The notes under the pieces: model-generated
The model's input: the letters and a program-made list of their open reading frames with translations, nothing else
Told to the model about the DNA's origin: nothing
The model's database searches: none
Program-made: the position numbers and the translations under genes
In this document: piece after piece, positions 32,745-42,403 of the stretch
Position numbering within the stretch: the stretch's first letter is position 1
Layout of the letters: each line of letters starts with the position of its first letter
Origin: an uncultured Paracoccaceae bacterium
GTDB taxonomy: Bacteria; Pseudomonadota; Alphaproteobacteria; Rhodobacterales; Rhodobacteraceae
Assembly (NCBI GenBank): GCA_947492475.1
Contig: CANLNM010000002.1
Coordinates: 124,001-188,000, forward strand
DNA: 64,000 nt
Reading direction: 5' to 3'

Positions 32745-35700
32745 TTAGTCGATCTCGTTTAGCCGGGCCATGGCGGCGTTTAGTTGCGCCTCTTCCTCTT
32801 CTCTGAGAGCGAGGTTTTCTTTGGTTTCGGCGACCACTTCTGGTGGGGCAGAGGCGGCGAATTTCGGGTTTTTCAACCGACCGCGCAGGCCACCCAGTTC
32901 CTTTTGCAACTTGCCTAACGCTTTGTTCAGGCGGTCCTTTTCCGCGTCCACATCAATGATGTCGGCCAATGGCAACGCAAAGGACGCACCTTGGGTGGCA
33001 ATGCTCAGCGACCCTTTGGGCGCCTCGGTCGCCTCGGTCATGCTGTCAATCCGGGCCAGCCGTTTGATCATCACTTCGTTATTGGCCCAGGCTTTGCGCG
33101 CGGCGTCATCGGCGGCCAGCTGGATCACCGGCACTTTCAACCCGGCAGGCACGTTCATTTGCGCGCGCGCGGACCGGATGCCTTCGATCATGGAAATCGC
33201 CCAAGACATTTCCGCCTCGGCCGCTGGATCCACCAGATCGGCGGCCGTGTAGGTTGGCCAATCCGCGTGGATCAGCATTTTGGCCGCGTCGCCGGTTTTC
33301 TGGCCGCGATCCGGGGTTACGTCCCAGATTTCTTCGGTGATGAAGGGCATGATCGGGTGCAACATCAACAGGCATTGGTCCATGCCCCACGCATAGGTGC
33401 GGCGGGTTTCCAATTTGGCGGCTTCATCGTCGCCATGCATGATGGGTTTGGTGAATTCCAGATACCAGTCACAGAATTTGCCCCAGACAAAGGCATAAAG
33501 CGCGTTGGCGGCGTCGTTGAACCGGAACGCATCAAGGGCGGCGTTCACGTCTTCTAGGACTTTGGCGGTTTCACCGATGATCCATTTGTTCAATGTCAGC
33601 GTGACCGCAGGGGGCTCAGCGCCGCGATCCAGACCGTAGGCATCCATCATCACGTCGCCATAGCTGGCCGCGTTCCAGAGCTTGGTACCGAAGTTGCGGT
33701 ACCCGGCGATCCGCTGCATGTCGAGTTTCAGAACACCGCCAAGCGACGCCATGGATGCATTGGTAAACCGCAGCGCGTCTGCGCCGTATTCGTCAATGAT
33801 TTCAAGTGGATCAACGACGTTTCCGGTGGATTTTGACATCTTTTTACCCTTAGCATCGCGCACAAGGCCATGCAGGTAAACGGTGTCAAACGGGATCTGA
33901 TCGACGACGGCCAGCTGCATCATCATCATCCGCGCCACCCAGAAAAACAGGATGTCTGACCCAGTGATCAGCGTGCTGGTCGGGAAGTATTTGTTCAGCG
34001 CATCGGTGTCTTCGGGCCAGCCCAGCGTGCCGATGGGCCAAAGCCCGGATGAGAACCACGTGTCGAGCACGTCGGGGTCGCGGCGTAATTCGATGAAAAG
34101 GACGTCATCGCCCCCGTTAACCCATCCAGATTGGGTATTTGAAATCGCCTCATCTTGCCGTCCGGCAGAATCCGGTTTCAACCGCATTTGTCCAGCGTTA
34201 GCCTCGGCAACTTCGATAGAAAGTTCTGGATTCCGGATTGAGTGGTAATCCTTTGCCTGGAGAATAGCTTCGTCTTTTGTCGTTGCACAAAACTGATTGC
34301 CATCTTGGTCAAACCAAACCGGGATCTGATGCCCCCACCATAGCTGGCGCGAAATGCACCATGGCTCGATGTTTTCCAGCCAGTGGTAATAGGTTTTCTC
34401 GCCGGATTCCGGCATGATTTTCACGTCGCCATTGCGCACCGCGTCCAAAGCAGGGCCAACGATTTTGGCGGCGTCGACAAACCATTGATCGGTCAGCATC
34501 GGTTCGATCACCACTTTGGAACGATCCCCAAAGGGCTGCATGATCGGTTTGTTTTCCACAAACGGTTCCTGAACAATAACGTCTTCGCCGGTTTCAGGAT
34601 CGGTTTTCGTGATGGATTGCATCACGGCCAGACCTTCGGCGGTGATGTCGGCGATGATCCGTTCACGCGCCTGCGGACCATCACCCTTTTCGGCGAAGCG
34701 CTTTAGACCGCGATACTTCTCGGGCACAAGGTTCATTGCGGCAATCGATGCTTCGGTAAAGTCAGCCTCACCATTGGCAATCGCTTGGGCGGTGGCGGCT
34801 TCTTCGGCATAGGGCGCACCATCAGCACGCATATTGGCCTTGGTGTCCATCAGATTGTACATTGGGATACCGCCGCGCTTGGCGACTTGGTAATCGTTGA
34901 AATCATGCGCGCCGGTGATTTTCACCGCACCAGAGCCAAAATCCTTGTCCGGATATTCGTCTGTGATGATCGGGATCAGGCGGCGATGTTCCTTGGGGCC
35001 AACGGGAATTTCGCAGAGTTTTCCGACAATTGGCGCGTAACGTTCATCTGATGGATGAACCGCAACAGCCCCGTCGCCCAGCATGGTTTCTGGCCGTGTG
35101 GTGGCGATGGAAATATAGTCGCGCTCTTCGCTGAGCGTGACATTCCCGTCCTCATCTTTTTCGATATAGGTATAGGTGGTCCCCCCAGCGAGCGGGTATT
35201 TAAAGTGCCACATATGGCCAGCAACTTCGATATTTTCGACCTCAAGATCGGAAATCGCGGTTTCGAAATGCGGGTCCCAATTGACCAGACGTTTGCCGCG
35301 ATAGATCAGACCTTTGTTGTACATTTCAACAAAAACCTTCAGCACGGCATCGTGGAAATTGGCCGAATTTTCGTGGCCTACGCGGGTGTCACCTTGGGCA
35401 CCGGACATGGTGAACGCGGTGCGGTCCCAGTCACAGGTCGCGCCCAGTCGTTTCAGCTGTTCAACGATGGTGCCGCCGGATTTCTCTTTCCAGTCCCAGA
35501 CCTTTTCCAGAAACTTTTCACGGCCCAATTCAACGCGGCCCGGTTGCTGGGTTTCCGCCAGCGTGCGTTCGACAACCATCTGCGTGGCGATGCCCGCATG
35601 GTCGGTCCCGGCCTGCCAGAGCGTGTCATATCCCTGCATGCGTTTCCAGCGGATCAGGATATCCTGCAACGTGTTGTTGAACGCGTGGCCCATATGCAAA

Positions 35701-35852
35701 ACGCCGGTCACATTCGGGGGCGGGATCATGATGCAATAGGGGCTTGCTTCGGGCTTGGCATTGGCGCCAGCTTTGAAACAACCCGCCTGTTCCCAAGCAG
35801 CGTAAAGCCGGCTTTCGGCGTCGGCGGCGTTAAATGTTTTTTCCATCGTCAT
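32745..35852 (-). CDS. valS: Valine--tRNA ligase with apparent internal insertion
   Basis: A 1035-residue class Ia synthetase charging tRNA-Val. Signatures are HMGH (53-56) and KMSKS (671-675), with the CP1 editing domain between and a C-terminal coiled coil (about 960-1030). The residues from about 533 to 588, between FCATTKDEA and [10 protein letters not shown], look like an extra block of about 45-55 residues compared with the family as I remember it. This block is Ser/Asn-rich and more AT-rich in DNA than its surroundings, and the frame stays open. ATG at 35852 has AAGGGA upstream; a second ATG two codons later is possible. Confidence 0.95.
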   Translation of the reverse strand: MTMEKTFNAADAESRLYAAWEQAGCFKAGANAKPEASPYCIMIPPPNVTGVLHMGHAFNNTLQDILIRWKRMQGYDTLWQAGTDHAGIATQMVVERTLAETQQPGRVELGREKFLEKVWDWKEKSGGTIVEQLKRLGATCDWDRTAFTMSGAQGDTRVGHENSANFHDAVLKVFVEMYNKGLIYRGKRLVNWDPHFETAISDLEVENIEVAGHMWHFKYPLAGGTTYTYIEKDEDGNVTLSEERDYISIATTRPETMLGDGAVAVHPSDERYAPIVGKLCEIPVGPKEHRRLIPIITDEYPDKDFGSGAVKITGAHDFNDYQVAKRGGIPMYNLMDTKANMRADGAPYAEEAATAQAIANGEADFTEASIAAMNLVPEKYRGLKRFAEKGDGPQARERIIADITAEGLAVMQSITKTDPETGEDVIVQEPFVENKPIMQPFGDRSKVVIEPMLTDQWFVDAAKIVGPALDAVRNGDVKIMPESGEKTYYHWLENIEPWCISRQLWWGHQIPVWFDQDGNQFCATTKDEAILQAKDYHSIRNPELSIEVAEANAGQMRLKPDSAGRQDEAISNTQSGWVNGGDDVLFIELRRDPDVLDTWFSSGLWPIGTLGWPEDTDALNKYFPTSTLITGSDILFFWVARMMMMQLAVVDQIPFDTVYLHGLVRDAKGKKMSKSTGNVVDPLEIIDEYGADALRFTNASMASLGGVLKLDMQRIAGYRNFGTKLWNAASYGDVMMDAYGLDRGAEPPAVTLTLNKWIIGETAKVLEDVNAALDAFRFNDAANALYAFVWGKFCDWYLEFTKPIMHGDDEAAKLETRRTYAWGMDQCLLMLHPIMPFITEEIWDVTPDRGQKTGDAAKMLIHADWPTYTAADLVDPAAEAEMSWAISMIEGIRSARAQMNVPAGLKVPVIQLAADDAARKAWANNEVMIKRLARIDSMTEATEAPKGSLSIATQGASFALPLADIIDVDAEKDRLNKALGKLQKELGGLRGRLKNPKFAASAPPEVVAETKENLALREEEEAQLNAAMARLNEID

Positions 35853-35914
35853 GATCAGCGATCCCTTATCTCTGCGCCCCAGATAACAAGGGGGCAGGCC
35901 AAGGGAAAGCCGCT

Positions 35915-36670
35915 TTACGACAGGGCGTCAAAGATCGTGACAGCAACGGCACTCAGATCATCGCGGGGGATGTCGCCCACAACGGCATATCGCAGGTTTT
36001 CATCCTGCCAGTAAAATGAATTGACCGGTCCGTTTTGGTCATAGCTGAATTCGGCCACGCGGGTGGTGGGGCCCTGAACGGCGAACAGCGTGATGCGCTG
36101 CCCGGTGGCGTTTTCATACATGAATTGCGCGGCGGGGCCTTCGGCCACGGACAAAAGCCGCCCCCCCACCAGATCAAAGCCATGCGCCGACAGGTCAGGC
36201 GTGGCCAGAGTGTGCCCAACCCGGTTGGACAGCCAGCGGATCAGCAGGTCTTCTTCTGAGGCGGCCAGTTCGACCGGGCGATGCGGATCAGCGGCAAATA
36301 CCACATGGGCCGACATCGCATCCCCTACCAGCCGCGCGGTCAGTTCCACATCCGATCCGGGGCCGCGCAGGACCCAGCCACCGGCCATACCAAGCCCCAA
36401 AACGGCCAGCATCGCGGCGACCCGGCCCATCCAATTGCCGGACGGGGCCGTGGGTTGGTTGGCTGCAATTGGCGTCACAGAGAGCGGGGATTCTTGGGCC
36501 GGAAACAGGGATAGAATGGCGTGGTTCTGGGCGTCCCAATCGGCGATTTCTTCCGCCTTTTCAGGGTGTTCGTTTAGAAATACCTCAACCCGCGCCATAT
36601 CGGCGTCATCCAGTTGACCATCCACAAAAGCATGCAGCATATCGTCGGTGATGTCTGGGCGCTGTGTCAT
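35915..36670 (-). CDS. Anti-sigma factor, single-pass membrane type
   Basis: A 251-residue protein. The N-terminal cytoplasmic part (about residues 1-75, starting [17 protein letters not shown]) has the look of an anti-sigma zinc-finger-less ASD. One membrane helix follows at about 81-101 and then a periplasmic domain with beta pattern. It overlaps the ECF sigma gene by 4 bases (ATGA), the classical sigma/anti-sigma pairing. It should hold the sigma factor at the membrane until a periplasmic signal arrives. The sensed signal is unknown. Confidence 0.85.
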   Translation of the reverse strand: MTQRPDITDDMLHAFVDGQLDDADMARVEVFLNEHPEKAEEIADWDAQNHAILSLFPAQESPLSVTPIAANQPTAPSGNWMGRVAAMLAVLGLGMAGGWVLRGPGSDVELTARLVGDAMSAHVVFAADPHRPVELAASEEDLLIRWLSNRVGHTLATPDLSAHGFDLVGGRLLSVAEGPAAQFMYENATGQRITLFAVQGPTTRVAEFSYDQNGPVNSFYWQDENLRYAVVGDIPRDDLSAVAVTIFDALS

Positions 36671-37185
36671 GGGGCCACCTCATTTGTCGATAATTGCCCG
36701 GTCAGGCTGCGTAATTTTGCACGGGCGCGGCCCAGGCGGCTCATGACGGTGCCAAGAGGCATGTCCAAAGCCAGAGCGACCTCTTTGTAGCTGAGCCCGC
36801 CGATCACCACGCTCAGCAGGACCTCGCGTTGGTCATCGGGCAGTAAATCCAGCGCCTTGGACACGTCCGACAGGGCCAGTTTCCCCGCCAGCGTATCCGG
36901 CGCGGCCACATGCACATCCTCGATCATGTCATGGGGGGGACGGTGCGACAGGGCGCGCAATTGGTTGCGATAGAGATTGATCAGCAACGTCATCAACCAT
37001 GCTTTTAGGGATGTGCCGTCAGCGTATAAATGCTGTTTGCGCAGGGCGCGTTCAACGCAATCCTGCACAAGATCATCTGCCGCATCCCCGTTTCGCGTCA
37101 AAGACAGCGCAAAGCGTCGCAAATCGGGAAGGCATGCCTGTAGCTGGTCCTGAAACACGCGGAGCATCCTAATGATATGGGCCAA
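36667..37185 (-). CDS. ECF-type RNA polymerase sigma factor
   Basis: A 172-residue ECF sigma factor. Region 2 runs at about residues 22-85 (FALSLTRNGDAADDLVQDCVERA), region 4 at about 110-160 (LLPDDQREVLLSVVIGGLSYKEVALALDMPLGTVMSRLGRARAKL). The first seven residues before MLRVFQ may not be translated. It directs polymerase to a small regulon, which probably includes its own operon. The lipoprotein gene lies just upstream and the anti-sigma gene just downstream on the same strand. Confidence 0.92.
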   Translation of the reverse strand: MAHIIRMLRVFQDQLQACLPDLRRFALSLTRNGDAADDLVQDCVERALRKQHLYADGTSLKAWLMTLLINLYRNQLRALSHRPPHDMIEDVHVAAPDTLAGKLALSDVSKALDLLPDDQREVLLSVVIGGLSYKEVALALDMPLGTVMSRLGRARAKLRSLTGQLSTNEVAP

Positions 37186-37219
37186 TCGCGCGGCCCATAT
37201 CGCAGTTTAGGCGTTTGGA

Positions 37220-37624
37220 TCAGGGCTTGGCAACATGCCAGACACCGCCGACGCCGTCACCCGTGACCTGACCCGCGGCGCGATCGTTTTTCCAGAAATA
37301 CAGCGGCGCCCCGTCATAGGCCCATTGCTGGCTGCCATCTGCGCGGGTGATGATCGACATTTTACCGGATGCCTCGGCCCCGTCCTCTACCATCAGTGGT
37401 GGCCAATTCACGGCACAGCCGCCGTTACAGGCCGACATGCCTGCACTATCGCTGTCAAACGTGTATAGCGACATGCCGTTGGTGTCCGTCAGGATTGTGC
37501 CCATGGATGTGCTGGTTTCCAAAACAATCCCGGCCGTATGTCCGGCAGCATAGGATTCACAGGCGGTTAGGGTGGCGCCTGCGATCAGGGCAAAGCTCAG
37601 CTTGGTTTTCAAAGTGATCGTCAT
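37220..37624 (-). CDS. Lipoprotein with secreted repeat (COG4315-type)
   Basis: A 134-residue lipoprotein. A signal peptide ends in the lipobox LTAC (about residues 19-22). The mature part has two copies of the short repeat found in COG4315 proteins (GMSLYTFDSDSAGMSACNGGCAVNWPPL, then GAPLYFWKNDRAAGQVTGDGVGGVWH), each with Tyr/Trp-rich strands, the first with two Cys. These proteins occur next to ECF sigma genes and may sense or resist envelope or redox stress; function is not established. GGAATAAA lies about 65 bases upstream (minus strand) and could be part of an ECF promoter. Confidence 0.82.
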   Translation of the reverse strand: MTITLKTKLSFALIAGATLTACESYAAGHTAGIVLETSTSMGTILTDTNGMSLYTFDSDSAGMSACNGGCAVNWPPLMVEDGAEASGKMSIITRADGSQQWAYDGAPLYFWKNDRAAGQVTGDGVGGVWHVAKP

Positions 37625-37717
37625 GATGGTGTCCTCTTGGGGCCGATGAGCGGCGGTTACAAAGAAGAAACACCTCAGGCCGGGGTTTATTCCCCCGACG
37701 ATGAAAAATTTTTGAAA

Positions 37718-38158
37718 TTAAAGCGCGCGATCAATGCGTGTGGACAGATGGATCAGGCTTTCGGTCATTTGAACGCCGTCAATTTCACCGATTTTATCCA
37801 ATGTTTGATCCAGTTCCAGCGTGGATCGGGTGCCAACCTGACAGGCCAAATCGAACCGGCCTGATGTGGCGTGCACTTTTTCAACCTGCGGCATGCGTTG
37901 CAATTGCAGCAAAACCGCCGCCTGTGCCGAGGGCGTGATTTGTACCAGCACGGTGGCCCGGATCAGCCCGCGCTGTGCTTCGTCACTTAGGCGTAGGGTG
38001 TAACCGGCAATCACGCCGGATCGTTCCAATCGATCCAACCGCGCCTGAACCGTGGTGCGTGCCAATCCCATTTTGGCGGCCAGTTTGGCGACGGGCATAC
38101 GGGCATTGGCGGCCAATTGGATCAATAGCTGGCGGTCTGTTTCATCAAGATCAGTCAT
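37718..38158 (-). CDS. Lrp/AsnC-family regulator
   Basis: A 146-residue AsnC-type regulator. The N-terminal helix-turn-helix is MPVAKLAAKMGLARTTVQARLDRLE, and the C-terminal RAM domain (about 65-140) contains the ligand-binding GRFDLACQVGTRS. The start at MTDLDETDRQ is used; four more codons are open. It is divergent from the PLP decarboxylase gene, the usual position for a regulator of that gene. The effector is probably an amino acid related to the decarboxylase substrate. Confidence 0.9.
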   Translation of the reverse strand: MTDLDETDRQLLIQLAANARMPVAKLAAKMGLARTTVQARLDRLERSGVIAGYTLRLSDEAQRGLIRATVLVQITPSAQAAVLLQLQRMPQVEKVHATSGRFDLACQVGTRSTLELDQTLDKIGEIDGVQMTESLIHLSTRIDRAL

Positions 38159-38265
38159 GTTGCCCGTCATATCGTCATTTTGCTAAGAATGGGAGTCAAT
38201 TTGCGCAATGTGCCGCAACACATTGCCATCCATCGTTGCTAGCGTGGCATAAAGGAGAGCGCAAT

Positions 38266-39387
38266 ATGCTGCAACGACCAGAGCCTTATTTGGATCCTGT
38301 TTCATATCTTTTGAAACACAATCCCGAATTGCCGGTGCATTTTTTCGCCGTGGATGCGTTGCGGGAACGGTTGGGGGAATTCCTATCTGGGTTTCCCGGT
38401 CTGGTGACATATGCAGTCAAAGCCAACCCATCGGATGAGGTGCTGACCCATCTAGTGGATGGGGGGCTGGCCGGGTTTGATGTGGCGTCACCCGAAGAAA
38501 TCGCTTTGGTTCAAAGCATCGGGCCGCAATCTGATTTACACTATAACAACCCGGTGCGATCCGAACGTGAAATCCAAGCGGGGTTGCGCGCTGGCGTGCG
38601 CAGCTGGTCGGTGGATGATGCCAGTGAACTGGATAAATTGATCAGACAGGGCATCGGCGCGGATCACGAAGTGTCTGTGCGATTTAAGTTGCCTGTCGCG
38701 GGCGCGCATTACAATTTTGGCGAAAAATTCGGTGCCACCGAAACAGAGGCCGCAGCGCTGTTGCAGCGGGTCGCGCGGGCAGGGTTCAGGACGGCATTGA
38801 CGTTTCATGTGGGCACGCAATGCGGTGACCCACAGGCCTATGCCACCTATATCGCGGCCGCGATCAACATCGCCAAAGCCGCGGGCGTTTCGATAAAACG
38901 CCTGAATGTCGGCGGTGGGTTTCCATCAGTTCGCACGGGCCAAGGGCTTAATCTGCAAAAGTATTTTGAGGTGATCCATGCTGCGGTTTCTGGGTTTGAA
39001 ACCCGTCCGGACCTGATCTGTGAACCGGGGCGTGGATTGGTGGCGGATGCGTTTTCATACGGCGTTTGTGTGAAATCCGTCCGCGCAGGGCGCGTCTATT
39101 TGAATGACGGTATTTATGGTGGCCTATCGGAATTTCCATCGATGGTCATTCCAGATTTTCGGGTGCTGGGCCCTGACCACGAAAGAAACGGAAAAACCTC
39201 TGAAATGGTCGTGTTTGGACCGACCTGTGACAGTCTGGATCAATTGCCACACAGCCTGCATTTGCCCGATGATCTGTGCGAAGGGGACTGGATTTTGTTC
39301 CGGTCCATGGGCGCCTATCTGACTGGCGTGACAACGCGTTTTAACGGGTATGGCAACCGCGAAACGGTCCAGGTTCGCAGGCTCTGA
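38266..39387 (+). CDS. Fold-type III PLP decarboxylase (ornithine/diaminopimelate/lysine type)
   Basis: A 373-residue decarboxylase of the alanine-racemase fold. ATG has AAAGGAGA 8-14 bases upstream. The PLP lysine is in TYAVKANPS, the HVGTQC segment lies over the cofactor, EPGR binds phosphate, and FGPTCDSLD holds the catalytic Cys-Asp pair from the partner subunit. This layout fits ornithine or lysine decarboxylase feeding polyamine synthesis. It is divergent from an AsnC regulator and is followed by a terminator. Substrate uncertain. Confidence 0.88.
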   Translation: MLQRPEPYLDPVSYLLKHNPELPVHFFAVDALRERLGEFLSGFPGLVTYAVKANPSDEVLTHLVDGGLAGFDVASPEEIALVQSIGPQSDLHYNNPVRSEREIQAGLRAGVRSWSVDDASELDKLIRQGIGADHEVSVRFKLPVAGAHYNFGEKFGATETEAAALLQRVARAGFRTALTFHVGTQCGDPQAYATYIAAAINIAKAAGVSIKRLNVGGGFPSVRTGQGLNLQKYFEVIHAAVSGFETRPDLICEPGRGLVADAFSYGVCVKSVRAGRVYLNDGIYGGLSEFPSMVIPDFRVLGPDHERNGKTSEMVVFGPTCDSLDQLPHSLHLPDDLCEGDWILFRSMGAYLTGVTTRFNGYGNRETVQVRRL

Positions 39388-39388
39388 G

Positions 39389-39420
39389 GACAAAGGCCCG
39401 GATCAAACCGAGCCTTTGTC
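39389..39420. terminator. Terminator between decarboxylase and choV genes
   Basis: GACAAAGGC (39389-39397) and GCCTTTGTC (39412-39420) form a perfect 9-bp stem, with GG/CC pairing further in. It lies between convergent genes and can serve both strands. Confidence 0.75.
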
Positions 39421-39430
39421 ATGTGATCCG

Positions 39431-40471
39431 CTAGCTGCCCAGTCGATCCAACACGGCCTGCGCGGTGATGTTGCCAATGGATTGCCCGTTTTCGACAACG
39501 TTGAGTGCGGCGTTGGATTTCAACAATTCCATCAGCTCTTTGACCGGCATTTCAACGTCAATATCGGGCCCATCCGTCGGCCCCGCCTGCATGACATCAC
39601 GGGCGGTCAAAACCCCAAGCGGGTTCATATGAGCCACAAAATCAGTGACATATTCATCAACTGGATTGTTGATAATGTCGCGTGGTGTGCCCAATTGCAC
39701 GATCCGCCCACCTTCTAGGATGGCGATGCGATTGCCCAGCTTGAACGCTTCGTCCAGATCGTGGGACACAAAGATAATCGTGCGTTTCAGGCGGTCCTGT
39801 AGTTCCAGCAATTCGTCTTGCAGGCGCGCGCGGATTAACGGGTCAAGCGCCGAAAACGGTTCATCCATCAACAAAATGGGCGCCTGCGTGGCAAAGGCCC
39901 GGGCCAGCCCAACCCGTTGCTGCATCCCGCCGGACAATTCGCCAACCTTGCGATCCGCCCAATCGGCCAGACCCACCAATTCCAGCTGTTCGTCGATTTT
40001 CTGACGGCGTTCCACTTTGTTCATGCCTGCCAGTTCCAGACCCAGCCCCACATTGTCGCGCACATTGCGCCAAGGCAGCAGGCCGAATTGCTGAAACACC
40101 ATGGCGACGCATTCGCGGCGCAACCGGCGCAATTCTTCGCTGGAACAGGTTTCAGGATTGGCCGACCAATTGCCGTCATTGACGGTCACCGCGCCGCGCA
40201 CAACCGGGTTCAACCCGTTCACCGAGCGCAGCAATGTGGATTTCCCGGACCCGGACAGGCCCATCAAAACCAGAATTTCACCATGATCGACCTCTAGTGA
40301 ACAATCATGCACACCCAGCACCTGATTGGTTCTGGATTGAATTTCGGTGCGATCCAGCCCTTCATCCATCAACGGCAGCGCCTTTTGCGGGGCATTGCCA
40401 AACACGATGGACACGTTGTCGAAAATGACGGCTTTGTCTTTGTTGTTCGGGGTTTTGTTATCTGTGCTCAT
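39431..40471 (-). CDS. choV: Choline ABC transporter ATP-binding protein
   Basis: A 346-residue ATPase of the ProV/OpuAA type. Walker A is GLSGSGKST, signature LSGGMQQRVGLARA, Walker B ILLMDEPFSALD, and the switch His is in FVSHDLDEA. The C-terminal part (about 280-346) has CBS-like regulatory features as in quaternary amine transporters. The start MSTDNK lies 2 bases beyond the choW stop. It energises choline uptake by ChoXWV, which supplies the betaine pathway encoded divergently. Confidence 0.92.
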   Translation of the reverse strand: MSTDNKTPNNKDKAVIFDNVSIVFGNAPQKALPLMDEGLDRTEIQSRTNQVLGVHDCSLEVDHGEILVLMGLSGSGKSTLLRSVNGLNPVVRGAVTVNDGNWSANPETCSSEELRRLRRECVAMVFQQFGLLPWRNVRDNVGLGLELAGMNKVERRQKIDEQLELVGLADWADRKVGELSGGMQQRVGLARAFATQAPILLMDEPFSALDPLIRARLQDELLELQDRLKRTIIFVSHDLDEAFKLGNRIAILEGGRIVQLGTPRDIINNPVDEYVTDFVAHMNPLGVLTARDVMQAGPTDGPDIDVEMPVKELMELLKSNAALNVVENGQSIGNITAQAVLDRLGS

Positions 40472-40472
40472 C

Positions 40473-41306
40473 TTAACGCTCCACCCGCAGCATTCGGTCC
40501 AGAACAATCGCCACGACGACAATCACCAGCCCGCTTTCGAAACCTTTGGCTGCGTTCACCTGTTGCAGGGCCCGCACCACCGGAACACCCAAACCGTCCG
40601 CACCAACCAGACCTGCGATCACCACCATCGACAGCGACAGCATGATGGTCTGGTTCAGCCCGGTCATGATCTGGGGCAGGGCGTAGGGCAACTCCACTTT
40701 CAGCAGTTTCTGACGGGGTGTCGCGCCGAAACTTTCGGCGGCTTCCAGCAACGCTTTGGGGGTGGATGACACGCCCAAATGGGTCAACCGGATCGGGGCT
40801 GGGATCACAAAGATCACCGATGCCACAAGTCCGGGCACCATACCGATGCCGAAAAAAACAATCATAGGAATGAGATAGACGAATGTGGGCAGGGTCTGCA
40901 TCAGATCCAGCACTGGGCTGATATATTGGTACAGTTTCGGGCGATGCGCCGCGGCAATCCCAATGGGCACCCCAATCGCCATACAGGTGATGCAGGCAAA
41001 CAGGATCAGCGTCAGGCTTTCCATGGTTTCTTCCCAATAGCCTTGGTTGACCACGTACAGAAACCCAAGCCCGACCAGAATGCAGGTTTTCCAACGCCGT
41101 TGCAGCACCCAAGTCAGCGCCATAAAGAGCGCGATAACAATCAGGGGATGCGGATATTGCAGCGCGGCCAACACGCCTTCGATGAGCCAGTTCAGACTGT
41201 CCTCAACACCGTCAAAAAACCATTGCGCATTGTCACGCAGCCATTCAAAGCCGATTTTAGCGGTTTTCCCAACCGGGATTTTTTCGTCTGTTAGCCAGCT
41301 CAGCAT
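40473..41306 (-). CDS. choW: Choline ABC transporter permease
   Basis: A permease of 277 residues. The start MLSWLTDEK has AGGAGAA 9-15 bases upstream. About six to seven membrane helices carry the binding-protein-dependent transport signature around ALLEAAESFGATPRQKLLKVELP (EAA loop), which contacts ChoV. The first segment (about 20-45) is a longer amphipathic N-terminus typical of ProW relatives. The gene lies 75 bp after choX and directly before choV; a hairpin sits in the gap to choX. Confidence 0.92.
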   Translation of the reverse strand: MLSWLTDEKIPVGKTAKIGFEWLRDNAQWFFDGVEDSLNWLIEGVLAALQYPHPLIVIALFMALTWVLQRRWKTCILVGLGFLYVVNQGYWEETMESLTLILFACITCMAIGVPIGIAAAHRPKLYQYISPVLDLMQTLPTFVYLIPMIVFFGIGMVPGLVASVIFVIPAPIRLTHLGVSSTPKALLEAAESFGATPRQKLLKVELPYALPQIMTGLNQTIMLSLSMVVIAGLVGADGLGVPVVRALQQVNAAKGFESGLVIVVVAIVLDRMLRVER

Positions 41307-41334
41307 CCGTGTCTTCTCCTGTCGTGCATAAAAC

Positions 41335-41361
41335 GACGCCCCGGCCAAAGGTCGGGGCGTC
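41335..41361 (-). promoter_or_regulatory. Intercistronic hairpin between choX and choW
   Basis: GACGCCCCGGCC (41335-41346) and GGTCGGGGCGTC (41350-41361) form a 12-bp stem with one G-T pair and a 3-nt loop. On the transcribed (minus) strand it is followed by GTTTTATG. It may act as a partial terminator or 3'-end stabiliser, giving more ChoX than ChoW/V. Confidence 0.75.
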
Positions 41362-41381
41362 ATCGTGTTAGTGCAGGGGGG

Positions 41382-42305
41382 TTAGTTGGCCAACGCAGCC
41401 TTGACGGCTTCAACGGCGTCACCGCCATCCAGTGTTGTCACACCATCCAACCAAGCCATGTAGGCGTCTGGGTTTGCGGACAGCCAAACCTTGGCGGCAT
41501 CGTCGGCATCTTCGCCGTCATCCAGAATGGCGGCCATGATTTCGTTTTCCATCGCCAAGGAGAATTCCAGGTTCATCAACAGTTTGCCAACATTCGGACA
41601 TTCTGCCGCGTAACCTGCACGGGTGTTTGTGTCGACCACAGCACCACCAAAGTTAGGACCAAAGAAATCGTCGCCACCTGACAGGTAACCCATGTCAAAA
41701 TTGGCGTTCATCGGATGGGGTTCCCAGCCCAGGAACACAATCGGTTCGTCGCGCGATGAATTCCGCTCAACCTGAGCCAGCATGCCTTGCTCAGAGCTTT
41801 CGACAACTTCGAACCCGTCCAGACCAAAGGCGCCGCCATCGATCATGTCTTGGATCAAACGGTTGCCGTCATTGCCCGGCTCGATGCCATAGATCGATCC
41901 GTCCAGCGCATCCGCGTGAGCTGCAATATCTGCAAAGTCGGAAATGCCCAGATCCATCGCTGCTTTGTTGACGGCCAATGTGTATTTTGCGCCTTCCAGA
42001 TTGGTGCGCACCACGTCAACGGTGCCTGCTTCGCGGTAGGGAGCGATGTCGGCTTCCATTGTGGGCATCCAGTTGCCAAGGAAAACGTCAACGTCCCCTT
42101 CGGCCAGTGAAATATATGTCACTGGAACGGACAGCACTTTGACATCTGTTTCATAGCCCAACGCGTCCAACACAACTGCGGTCGCAGCAGTGGTCGCGGT
42201 GATGTCAGTCCAGCCTACGTCAGAAAACGTGACAGAGCCACAATCCGCGGCGGCGGCAGTGCCGGCGCAAATGGCCAGTACGGACAATGTTGATTTCAGT
42301 TTCAT
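41382..42305 (-). CDS. choX: Choline-binding periplasmic protein
   Basis: A 307-residue substrate-binding protein. A Sec signal peptide (about 1-20, cleavage AAA) precedes a Venus-flytrap fold of the OpuAC/ChoX type with the DVFLGNWMPTMEADIAPY segment near the N-terminus, and aromatic residues (Trp, Tyr) suited to the cation-pi box that binds choline. It delivers choline to ChoWV in the inner membrane. It is divergent from betI with 98 bp between the starts. Glycine betaine as the main ligand cannot be excluded. Confidence 0.9.
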   Translation of the reverse strand: MKLKSTLSVLAICAGTAAAADCGSVTFSDVGWTDITATTAATAVVLDALGYETDVKVLSVPVTYISLAEGDVDVFLGNWMPTMEADIAPYREAGTVDVVRTNLEGAKYTLAVNKAAMDLGISDFADIAAHADALDGSIYGIEPGNDGNRLIQDMIDGGAFGLDGFEVVESSEQGMLAQVERNSSRDEPIVFLGWEPHPMNANFDMGYLSGGDDFFGPNFGGAVVDTNTRAGYAAECPNVGKLLMNLEFSLAMENEIMAAILDDGEDADDAAKVWLSANPDAYMAWLDGVTTLDGGDAVEAVKAALAN

Positions 42306-42346
42306 TCAGGCGTCTCCCGGTTGTTGTCAGTTCGATATTTTTCTTG

Positions 42347-42360
42347 ATTGACGAGTCAAT
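42347..42360. promoter_or_regulatory. Palindromic BetI-type operator
   Basis: ATTGACGAGTCAAT has perfect 6-bp arms and a 2-bp centre. It lies midway between choX and betI and resembles BetI operators, which contain ATTGA-type arms. Repression lifted by choline is the expected mode. Confidence 0.65.
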
Positions 42361-42403
42361 AAAGAACGATCTACGGTTTTTTAGCAAGTTTTTTGAGGAT
42401 TAA

